The position numbers and the translations under genes are program-made. This document shows, in pieces, positions 1 to 5,660 of a stretch of 5,735 nucleotides of DNA. Within the stretch, counting starts at the first letter, position 1. Every line of letters begins with the position of its first letter. Source of the stretch: an uncultured Eubacterium sp. (GTDB lineage Bacteria > Bacillota > Clostridia > Peptostreptococcales > Anaerovoracaceae); contig URXI01000277.1 of the NCBI GenBank assembly GCA_900551775.1, positions 1-5,735 of the forward strand, given 5' to 3'. The notes under the pieces are model-generated. The model was not told where the DNA came from. It did no database searches and saw nothing but the letters and a program-made list of their open reading frames with translations.

Positions 1-2
1 TG

Positions 3-341
3 TGTGTGAACGGTCAGCCCCGTCTCAGCGCTTTGCTGGTGCTGGACTTGCTGGCCGCGGCGGAGGTAAAGATCTGGTACGCAGGGGATTTTGATCCAGA
101 AGGCCTTTTGATCGCACAAAAAATCAAAGCTTACTACCAGGGGGAATGTGTTTACTGGCACATGTCGGCAGCGGATTATGAGGCCGGCAAGTCCGGGCAG
201 AAAATCTCGCCGAGACGGATGAAAATGTTAAGCCGCATCGCAGATCCCCAGTTGATTGAAACCGCCGAAGCCATAAGGAAAGCCGGCATGGCCGGTTTTC
301 AGGAGAACATCTGTGAACGGTATTTAGAAGAGAAAGAGTAG
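3..341 (+). CDS. DUF2399 / TIGR02679-like protein, C-terminal part (JetD-like nuclease subunit of a type II Wadjet system?)
   Basis: The gene enters from the left edge, so only its last 112 codons are visible and its true start is outside the window. The GTG at 6 lies in mid-domain and is not a start. The visible part begins with NGQPRLSALLVLDLL, followed by a beta strand ending in GDFDPEG (Asp codons at 87 and 93) and a helix (LLIAQKI). This strand, acidic pair and helix is the Toprim-like arrangement of DUF2399 proteins, where the two Asp would bind Mg2+. Families with this C-terminus include TIGR02679, the JetD component of type II Wadjet, whose nuclease cleaves small circular plasmids together with the SMC-like JetABC complex. 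The missing N-terminus and partner genes cannot be seen, so the Wadjet assignment is inferred from the family and from the JetA-like stub at 630. The tail ends normally, after a helical segment, at TAG 339-341. No terminator follows. Confidence 0.75.
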   Translation, partial: CVNGQPRLSALLVLDLLAAAEVKIWYAGDFDPEGLLIAQKIKAYYQGECVYWHMSAADYEAGKSGQKISPRRMKMLSRIADPQLIETAEAIRKAGMAGFQENICERYLEEKE

Positions 342-359
342 CTATAAAAAGTTATATGT

Positions 360-365
360 GGGAGG
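360..365 (+). promoter_or_regulatory. Ribosome binding site of the broken Xre gene
   Basis: GGGAGG lies nine bases before the ATG at 375. This intact, strong site fixes the original start of the decayed regulator and shows that only its coding part has been damaged. Confidence 0.6.
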
Positions 366-374
366 CGAAAGTAA

Positions 375-543
375 ATGCTGGTAAGTGAACGTATCTTTGC
401 ATTGTTAGAAGAAAAAGGAATGTCACAAAAAGAATTTCTGATTTGACGGGAATATCCCAAAGCACGATTAGTGACTGTTCACGCCGACGCAGCCAGACGC
501 TATGACGATATTAAAAAAGTTAAGAGAAAGAGGAGGAATTTAA
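375..543 (+). pseudogene. Xre/Cro-type helix-turn-helix regulator, frameshifted remnant
   Basis: A typical small HTH_3 regulator can be pieced together only by changing frame twice. From ATG 375 one reads SERIFALLEEKGMSQKEF (helices 1-2), then a stop at 444-446. In a second frame from about 443 one reads LTGISQSTISD, the recognition-helix region of Xre proteins, until TGA 503-505. A third frame from 502 gives MTILKKL, which fits the segment before the fourth or fifth helix, and stops at 541-543. The order and spacing match an intact domain, and a few missing bases explain each break. No full-length protein can be made, so this is a pseudogene. The usual downstream end of the domain is absent. 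Such genes often act as local repressors or antitoxins. Whether this one controlled the neighbouring Wadjet-like genes is inference. Confidence 0.75.
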
Positions 544-574
544 TCAAAAACTCTCACTGACTCCCACATTCATT

Positions 575-603
575 TTGCAATCTTTGTCGATTTACGTTAT
601 ACT
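575..603 (+). promoter_or_regulatory. Sigma-A-type promoter
   Basis: TTGCAA (575-580) and TATACT (598-603) are separated by exactly 17 bases. They match the -35 box at four of six positions and the -10 box at five of six. Transcription would begin near 610, about 20 bases before the stub gene at 630. With no better promoter visible before 796, it may also be the promoter of the gene cluster that now follows the stub. Confidence 0.6.
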
Positions 604-616
604 ACGAATATAACGT
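594..616. promoter_or_regulatory. Perfect inverted repeat over the -10 box and start site: probable operator
   Basis: ACGTTATA (594-601) and TATAACGT (609-616) are perfect reverse complements separated by seven bases. The left arm overlaps the -10 hexamer and the right arm covers the expected transcription start. A dimeric repressor bound here would block RNA polymerase. The spacing of about 1.5 helical turns between arm centres and the AT-rich arms suit a small winged-helix or HTH dimer. The regulator is unknown. The broken Xre gene just upstream is one candidate for the original partner. Confidence 0.55.
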
Positions 617-629
617 GGAGGCTAGGCGC

Positions 630-728
630 ATGAAGATAAATGAAAAATTGATCAGGCATTTGACGGAGGCAAAATACTTCAATGCGGATAATGCAGGCCG
701 GTACCTGTTCATTATGCGCATTTTTTAA
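630..728 (+). pseudogene. TIGR02677/JetA-like N-terminal stub, truncated after 32 codons
   Basis: The ATG at 630 has a GTGGAGG ribosome site (615-621), and the frame runs 32 codons to TAA 726-728. The peptide includes the segments INEKLIRHLTEAKYF and NADNAGRYLFIMRIF. The pattern of an aromatic residue, a short polar stretch, then Y-x-x-I-M-R-x-F resembles the start of TIGR02677 (DUF2397) proteins, the JetA (kleisin-like) subunit of type II Wadjet. Those proteins are several hundred residues long, so this would be only the first few percent. The frame closes in a run of six T, and the bases to 795 show no continuation in any frame that I recognise. The assignment rests on pattern memory over a short stretch plus the DUF2399 neighbour. 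An unrelated small peptide is the alternative. Confidence 0.45.
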
Positions 729-795
729 TGCATGTAACGGAAAGCCTCAATACTGCATAACTGCTGCGGCGATGAGAGAAGAAGGAAGGTAGTAT

Positions 796-2556
796 ATGAA
801 GACGTATCAGATAAAAATTGCAATCAAAAATTCCCATCCGCCTATCTGGCGCAGGGTGCTGGTGCCGGATGGTTTGACTTTTTCACAGCTTTCGCTGATC
901 ATCAACGAGGCTATGGGGTGGGGCAGCGAGCATCTCTATTGTTTTTCATTTCGCAATTTGGGAATTGAAATCGAAGAAAGCGCCGAAGCTGAGCCGTGGA
1001 GCGTCTTTCGGTATGAAGTCACCTTAGATGCATCAGAGACCTACATCAACGAATTCCTGGAGGCGGAGAAATGGTTTTCCTACACCTATGATTTTGGGGA
1101 TAATTGGGAGCATCGCATCGATGTAGAAAAAATCTACGAAGAGCTGCCGGTTACTCATCCCGAAGTCATCAAGTGGAAAGGAAACTGCCCGCCTGAGGAT
1201 TCGGGAGGGATCTGGAATTATGATCCGGAGGAAGGAAACAGTGAGCAAAGCCCATACGATCAGGAGGCGGTCAATGAATTTTTCAAAGAGAACTGCCATG
1301 TAATCTGGGGTGAGGGAGAGACCCGCACACAATGGGAACTATTTGAAGGGTTCTGGAAGGGGGAGACGGGCTTAAAGGCTTCCGCCGATGCAGAAAAAGC
1401 TGACAAAATCGGCAGCCATGAAGCCAGAGGACTGGGATATTTTGAACAATCCATGAAAGAAATTTTTGAGAAGATAGAGGTAGAACCAGCGGACTATCTT
1501 TCCGATATTCTGCGTGCATTAACCAAGGATGATTTGAAAGAAAGAGCTAGAGAGCTGGAACTTACAGGGGTCTCTTCACTGAAAAAAGATTTGCTCATCG
1601 CCAGGATCAAAGAAAGGATGCTGGAGCCTGAGATGATGAGAAGAATCTTCTCCCTTTTGTCGGATATGGAAATCGAGGCCTTTGAAAAAGCTGTGGATGA
1701 GGGAAACTCCCTTAAAGTGCAGGCGGAAGAATACCGGATGTATGTGACTTTGCTGCAGGGGGCATATATCGGCATGACTATGGACAGCCGCATCGTCGTT
1801 CCGTCAGAGGTGGCGGAAGGGTATGCACAATTGAATACAGAGGCGTTCCATCGTGAGCGTAAAGCCGTAAGCTGGTTAGATGCATGTCTTCGATTTGCGG
1901 CAGCGTTTTATGGCATCGTACCTTCTGCGGTTTTGCTGGAGATGCTCAACCGAGGCGAAGGCAGTCAATGGGATCAAGAAAAATTGGAAGACTATTTTCA
2001 ACAGATCCCTGCCATAATGAATGAATTTGTTGTCGAGAATGACGATTTCGTCTACAGAGAAGTCGCATCTAATTCCGATTTGCGAAGAACCCTGCTTGCG
2101 GGGCAGGCAGACAAGGAATTCTATATTCCGACTTGCGAAGAAGTAAGGGAATTTGCCCGATATGATTGTTTTGTCAGTGAACCCTATACCATGAAACTAA
2201 TCGAGTTCCTGCGCCACAACTGCCGGGAAACTCTTTCAGCAGCGGAAGCGGAAAACGTAATACACCAGATACAGATCGATATCTGCATGGGCTGTGAAAT
2301 GCAGGATGTCATGCGAACTCTGGATTTTGCCGGTGTTTACTTATCGGATAGGAACTACGACAAGATGATGGACATCGTAGGCAACATGTGGAACCATACG
2401 AGGATGCTGTATAACAGAGGATTTACGCCAAAGGAACTGTCCTCTGGTTACATCCCGGTGCCAGTTGTCAGAAGTGGGCGGAAGATCGGACGGAATGAGC
2501 CGTGCCCGTGTGGCAGTGGAAAGAAATACAAAAATTGCTGTGGAAAGATGAACTAG
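796..2556 (+). CDS. Plasmid pRiA4b ORF-3 domain protein with SAP/Rho-N-like motif and C-terminal SEC-C zinc tail
   Basis: This 586-residue soluble protein has no signal peptide or membrane segment. Residues 1 to about 190 match the pRiA4b ORF-3 (IS1096 TnpR-like) family. They open with YQIKIAIKNSHPPIWRRVLV, have YDFGDNWEH at 98-106, and the family's CPPEDSGG at 131-138. Residues 238-276 (LTKDDLKERARELEL, then a Lys-rich helix) resemble a SAP or Rho N-terminal motif, which often binds nucleic acid. Residues about 280-555 are helical and unrecognised. The tail RNEPCPCGSGKKYKNCCG (566-583) is a complete SEC-C motif. Its four Cys (570, 572, 581, 582) bind one zinc, as in SecA, where the motif mediates protein contacts. 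The start at ATG 796 is supported by GAAGGAAGG (781-789) six bases before it. The biochemical function is unknown. The modules suggest a nucleic-acid- or protein-binding adaptor, which is inference. The next gene starts 20 bases after the stop. Confidence 0.9.
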   Translation: MKTYQIKIAIKNSHPPIWRRVLVPDGLTFSQLSLIINEAMGWGSEHLYCFSFRNLGIEIEESAEAEPWSVFRYEVTLDASETYINEFLEAEKWFSYTYDFGDNWEHRIDVEKIYEELPVTHPEVIKWKGNCPPEDSGGIWNYDPEEGNSEQSPYDQEAVNEFFKENCHVIWGEGETRTQWELFEGFWKGETGLKASADAEKADKIGSHEARGLGYFEQSMKEIFEKIEVEPADYLSDILRALTKDDLKERARELELTGVSSLKKDLLIARIKERMLEPEMMRRIFSLLSDMEIEAFEKAVDEGNSLKVQAEEYRMYVTLLQGAYIGMTMDSRIVVPSEVAEGYAQLNTEAFHRERKAVSWLDACLRFAAAFYGIVPSAVLLEMLNRGEGSQWDQEKLEDYFQQIPAIMNEFVVENDDFVYREVASNSDLRRTLLAGQADKEFYIPTCEEVREFARYDCFVSEPYTMKLIEFLRHNCRETLSAAEAENVIHQIQIDICMGCEMQDVMRTLDFAGVYLSDRNYDKMMDIVGNMWNHTRMLYNRGFTPKELSSGYIPVPVVRSGRKIGRNEPCPCGSGKKYKNCCGKMN

Positions 2557-2576
2557 TGGAATCAATGGAGGGAAAC

Positions 2577-4505
2577 ATGAACAGAGGAATCACCCGCCGC
2601 GAGCGGGAAGTGACGGACAGAAACGAAATCATAGAAATTCTGGAGAAATGCAGGATTCTGCATCTGGGCCTTGTAGACGGCGACATGCCCTACGTGGTGC
2701 CCATGAACTACGGTTACACCATGGAAGGCGATCAGCTGACCCTGTACATGCATGGAGCGGCAAAGGGGCGCAAGACTGACGTGATGAAGGCGAACCCCAA
2801 TGTGTTCTTTGAGATGGAATGCGATGTAACGCCTTTTGATGGAAAAGCAGCCTGCCAGTACGGCACATCCTACGCTTCCATCATGGGCGAGGGCAGAGCC
2901 GAGGTTTTGGAAGACGTAGAGGAAAAGAAAGCGGCTCTCTCCATCTTTATGAAATCCCAGACAGGTCGCGACTTTATTTTTGAAGATAAGATGGTCTCTG
3001 TGGTCAACGTGATCAAAATCCATGTGACAGACTATACGGCAAAGCGCCGGCGGCAGCGCAGCGGGGCTGAAAGAACAGAAAGGAGACTTCTGATGTTGGA
3101 TCTTTTGTTGATCAACGGGACAATTATCACCGTTGATGAGAATAACACGATTATCCCCAAAGGATATATCTCAGTGCTGAATGGGGACATTGTCGATATT
3201 GGAGAGATGGACAAACTGCAGGCATTGCCAGAAGCGAAAAAGACCATGGACTTGGAGGGACATGCGGTGCTGCCGGGATTGATCGACGGCCATGGACACG
3301 GCGGTCACTGTCTGACCAGGACTTTGGCGGAACACATGGAAGAATGGGACGATATCGCCGAGCACATCTACTATTCCTGTACTGACGAGGAATTCTGGTA
3401 TCATGAAGCTGTCTTAGCGGCGGCAGAGAGAATCAAATTTGGCACCACCACGGCGGTGTCCATGATTGGAAGCACACCGAGAATCGATTCCATTGCGCCA
3501 GTTGAAGCCAACCTGGCTGGCTCCGTGTCCACGGGCATCAGACAGTTTTCTGGTATCGGCTCTGCTGATGGAGCCTGGCCAAAGAAAGCGAGACAATATG
3601 GGGAAGACGGCAGCTTTGATGAGGTGAGTATAACACCCGAGTCGGCGATACCAGTTACCGAGAAAGCTGTAAAACAGCTGCGTGACAAATATAAACGGGG
3701 TACTTGTATCGTCGCCCCTGGACGCATGGGTGACAGACCCAATTTGAGCCGTGAGACGAACATTTTACAAAATAAAGAGATGTATCGAATTGCTGAAGAA
3801 TATGATGTGCCCCTCCACACCCACGCCTATAGCGGTGATGTAAAATTCCTGTATGAGACCAGCCCGGAGGTTTTGAACCCGTCCACGTCCCTTACCCACA
3901 GCATCGGACTCAGCGACGAAGAACTGGATATTCTGGCAGATACGGGGGCTTATGTATTCCATGGACCGACAACCTACTCTAATGCTGTCGGTCACTGTAA
4001 GGTGATGGAAATGCTGGAGCGCGGGGTAAATCTTGCCGTAGTCACGGACGGGACAGCACCAGATCGCAGCTATGATCTTTGGAGAGATATGAAAAATGTC
4101 CAGATGCTTCAACGTTTTCGCTTCCGCGACGGAGGGCTGCTGCCTTGCGGAAAGGTGCTGCGCATGGTGACCATGGAGCCGGCAAAGGCGCTGGGGATTG
4201 ACAAGATAACAGGTTCCTTGGAAATTGGCAAGCGGGCGGACATCATTACAGTGGATGTCATGCAGCCTCATCTGGCGCCTTTTGGTGTCATGCCTGTCCA
4301 AAGGCTGGTATATCACGCCATGGGACAGGATGTGGATCACGTCATTATTGAAGGAGAGCTTGTCATGGAACATCGGGTTTTGACAAAAGTCGATGAACAA
4401 AAGCTCCTAGCGGACGCAGAAAAATCATTTGCTAAGATGTTTGAGCGGCTGCATCGGACAGATGTGATTGAAAATCCAAAGCTATATGACTTGCGACAGT
4501 ATTAA
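2577..4505 (+). CDS. NimA-like FMN-binding domain fused to a metal-dependent amidohydrolase
   Basis: A single 642-residue frame holds two domains. Residues 1-157 look like a NimA-type pyridoxamine 5'-phosphate oxidase-fold protein (ILHLGLVDGDMPYVVPMNYGY, then LTLYMHGAAKGRK). This flavin split barrel is known from nitroimidazole reductases. Residues 158-172 are an Arg-rich linker. Residues 173-642 form a full-length amidohydrolase of the COG0402/MtaD-TrzN kind. Visible metal ligands are His239 and His241 (DGHGHG), His414 or His416 (LHTHAYSGD), His441 (LTHS) and Asp491 (VTDGTAPD). The usual C-terminal seal is GSLEIGKRADIITVD. The Glu of the deaminase HxxE motif is not present in its usual place, so a deaminase, hydrolase or other reaction cannot be chosen. 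The start at ATG 2577 is preferred over upstream in-frame ATGs because GGAGG (2567-2571) sits five bases before it. An internal ribosome site and ATG at 3093 suggest that the amidohydrolase is also made alone. Confidence 0.85.
   Translation: MNRGITRREREVTDRNEIIEILEKCRILHLGLVDGDMPYVVPMNYGYTMEGDQLTLYMHGAAKGRKTDVMKANPNVFFEMECDVTPFDGKAACQYGTSYASIMGEGRAEVLEDVEEKKAALSIFMKSQTGRDFIFEDKMVSVVNVIKIHVTDYTAKRRRQRSGAERTERRLLMLDLLLINGTIITVDENNTIIPKGYISVLNGDIVDIGEMDKLQALPEAKKTMDLEGHAVLPGLIDGHGHGGHCLTRTLAEHMEEWDDIAEHIYYSCTDEEFWYHEAVLAAAERIKFGTTTAVSMIGSTPRIDSIAPVEANLAGSVSTGIRQFSGIGSADGAWPKKARQYGEDGSFDEVSITPESAIPVTEKAVKQLRDKYKRGTCIVAPGRMGDRPNLSRETNILQNKEMYRIAEEYDVPLHTHAYSGDVKFLYETSPEVLNPSTSLTHSIGLSDEELDILADTGAYVFHGPTTYSNAVGHCKVMEMLERGVNLAVVTDGTAPDRSYDLWRDMKNVQMLQRFRFRDGGLLPCGKVLRMVTMEPAKALGIDKITGSLEIGKRADIITVDVMQPHLAPFGVMPVQRLVYHAMGQDVDHVIIEGELVMEHRVLTKVDEQKLLADAEKSFAKMFERLHRTDVIENPKLYDLRQY
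3080..3095 (+). promoter_or_regulatory. Internal ribosome binding site and start codon of the amidohydrolase half
   Basis: AAGGAG (3080-3085) is seven bases before ATG 3093-3095, in frame with the fused protein. It lies exactly where a free-standing amidohydrolase should begin (MLDLLLINGTIITVDE). The overlapping TGATG (3091-3095) contains an out-of-frame TGA of the kind seen between translationally coupled genes. The likely result is a separate 470-residue product in addition to, or instead of, the fusion. Confidence 0.65.
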
Positions 4506-4519
4506 CCAGTCGATCAAAA

Positions 4520-4525
4520 AAGGAG
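4520..4525 (+). promoter_or_regulatory. Ribosome binding site that decides the tag start
   Basis: AAGGAG lies eight bases before ATG 4534 but only two before ATG 4528. It therefore selects 4534 and excludes the in-frame ATG at 4468, which lies inside the preceding gene. Confidence 0.65.
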
Positions 4526-4533
4526 TTATGACT

Positions 4534-5118
4534 ATGACCAAATGTACATGGTGTCAATCGGACGCCCTTTCAGAAACCTACCACGATGAAGAGTGGGGAA
4601 TCCCTCTCCACGATGATCAAAAACACTTCGAATACCTGATGATGGAAGTTATGCAATGCGGTCTCAGCTGGACTTTGATGCTGAAAAAGCGGGAGACCTT
4701 CCGAAAATGTTTTGATCATTTTGATTATGAAAAAATCGCAGCATATGACGATGTTAAGATTGCGGAAATTATGGCGACGGAAAATATGATCAAGTCGGAA
4801 CGAAAGATTCGGGCGATCATAGGCAACGCCGTCAGATTCAAGGAGATTATCGCGGAGTTTGGCAGCTTTGATGAATTCCTATGGGCTTATAGCGGATACA
4901 AGACCATCGTCTACAAAAGCCATCAAAAGCAGCACGTGGCGTCAAATGACCTGTCCGACGCAATCAGCAAAGAGTTGAAACGGCGGGGTTTCAAGTATCT
5001 GGGGTCGATTACTGTCTACTCCCACCTGCAGGCCTGCGGCATCATCAACGACCACGAGGAGAAATGCTTTAGATATCAATACATTATGGAACATTTTCCG
5101 GTGGAGATAAGGGAGTAA
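4534..5118 (+). CDS. tag: DNA-3-methyladenine glycosylase I
   Basis: This 194-residue enzyme excises 3-methyladenine from alkylated DNA, the first step of base excision repair, in the cytoplasm. The length and sequence fit the Tag family from end to end. Counted from the chosen start, Cys4 (MTKCTWC), His17 (YHDEEWG), His174 and Cys178 (NDHEEKC) correspond to the four zinc ligands known in the E. coli enzyme (Cys4, His17, His175, Cys179). Glu38, before the QCGLSW segment, corresponds to the E. coli base-recognition Glu. Other family signatures are KKRETFRKCF, IRAIIGNA, LKRRGFKYLGS and YSHLQACG. The exact agreement of Cys4 and His17 supports ATG 4534. The longer frame from 4468 would add 22 residues without homology and overlap the previous gene. 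It lies 28 bases after the amidohydrolase, without a visible terminator, so co-transcription is likely. No Ada-type or SOS operator was seen. Confidence 0.95.
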   Translation: MTKCTWCQSDALSETYHDEEWGIPLHDDQKHFEYLMMEVMQCGLSWTLMLKKRETFRKCFDHFDYEKIAAYDDVKIAEIMATENMIKSERKIRAIIGNAVRFKEIIAEFGSFDEFLWAYSGYKTIVYKSHQKQHVASNDLSDAISKELKRRGFKYLGSITVYSHLQACGIINDHEEKCFRYQYIMEHFPVEIRE

Positions 5119-5128
5119 ATTTTAAAGA

Positions 5129-5446
5129 ATGGGCGAGCAAAATAAGACGCAGGTAATTAAATATAGAGCGTCTTTCTTGAAAGAAGGAGACGGATTAGCG
5201 CTATGGTATCGAGGCGGGCGAATCACATTATCAGACGATCGTTTTGTGCTCAGCATCATGGGGATAAAACGCATATCGGTTCTCTACAAAGAAATTTTGA
5301 AAATTGAGAAAGAACGCGATTGCTTGCTTAATTGTATTGTCGCACACTGCATTCATTATCGCATTTATGTACAAGTTTCTACGGGTAACAGAGATAAGCT
5401 GTTTGATGAGCTCAAGCGCAGGATGAGAGCCGTTTGGGAGGCGTAA
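5129..5446 (+). CDS. Small protein of unknown function, possibly PH-like fold
   Basis: A 105-residue protein that I do not recognise. After a polar start, residues about 22-85 alternate in a beta-strand pattern (ALWYRGGRITLSDDRFVLSI, then ISVLYKEILKIEKERD). Residues 86-102 (NRDKLFDELKRRMRAVW) form a likely amphipathic C-terminal helix. A short beta barrel capped by one helix is what bacterial PH/GRAM-like domains look like, so that is my tentative fold guess. Three Cys and two His cluster at 65-77 (CLLNCIVAHCIH), which could reflect metal binding or chance. There is no signal peptide or clear membrane segment. The ATG at 5129 is 10 bases after the tag stop. The only purine-rich site, GGGAG at 5111-5115, is 13 bases away, so initiation may depend on coupling to tag translation. 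Confidence 0.7.
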   Translation: MGEQNKTQVIKYRASFLKEGDGLALWYRGGRITLSDDRFVLSIMGIKRISVLYKEILKIEKERDCLLNCIVAHCIHYRIYVQVSTGNRDKLFDELKRRMRAVWEA

Positions 5447-5660
5447 GCCAGATGAAATGAACTCAAAACCAATTATCACCATCTATGAATCAGCCAAAAC
5501 GGCGCAAAGGTCTATTTTTGACACCTCGTGCGCTGTTTCTCTTCCAGTCCTCTGCCAGCAGAAAGGATTTAAATGGTAGTTTATTACAATATAATCTAAA
5601 TATGAAAAATAATGGATGGAAAATTAAGGAAAATGATGGCTTGGAAAGCAAAAATACTGT
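5447..5660. other. AT-rich intergenic stretch without a convincing gene
   Basis: No complete gene with a ribosome site is visible. It contains an imperfect stem-loop at about 5502-5533: GCGC pairs with GCGC at the base and AGGT with ACCT above it, with mismatches and a T-rich loop. No U-tract follows, so it is a poor terminator. A perfect TATAAT at 5590-5595 has a weak TTTAAA (5568-5573) 16 bases upstream, but no plausible gene follows at a normal distance. How transcription of the upstream cluster stops is not evident. Confidence 0.4.
5497..5509. repeat. 13-bp direct repeat, copy 1
   Basis: AAACGGCGCAAAG occurs here and again at 5716-5728, 219 bases apart and therefore in the same reading phase. 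The flanking bases are also partly alike (CCA before, A/G-rich after). The GC-rich core stands out in an AT-rich background. It may be a duplicated gene end or a chance match. Confidence 0.45.

Noticed and set aside
502..543. Separate 13-codon peptide from ATG 502
   Set aside because: Its sequence MTILKKL continues the broken Xre domain in order, so it is better read as part of that pseudogene.
2502..2576. Upstream in-frame ATGs (2502, 2565) as starts of the flavoprotein-amidohydrolase gene
   Set aside because: 2502 lies inside the SEC-C codons of the previous gene and has no suitable ribosome site. GGAGG at 2567-2571 is correctly spaced only for 2577, and the family-like sequence begins there.
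2562..3023. Minus-strand open frame of 153 codons opposite the NimA-like domain
   Set aside because: Same reasons: unusual His/Val-rich composition, no motif, and complete overlap with a recognised domain.
3765..4400. Minus-strand open frame of 211 codons opposite the amidohydrolase
   Set aside because: It is rich in His, Gln and Ile in a non-protein-like pattern and has no recognisable motif. It lies fully opposite a gene with clear catalytic residues, so it is an antisense shadow.
4468..4533. Longer tag frame from ATG 4468
   Set aside because: It overlaps the end of the amidohydrolase gene, adds residues without Tag homology and shifts the conserved Cys4/His17 numbering. The AAGGAG site points to 4534.
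5502..5533. Rho-independent terminator
   Set aside because: The stem has several mismatches and no T-run follows on either strand at the right place.
5568..5604. Promoter with perfect TATAAT at 5590-5595
   Set aside because: The -35 partner is weak, the region is AT-rich so matches arise easily, and the nearest ATG (5602) is too close for a normal leader.
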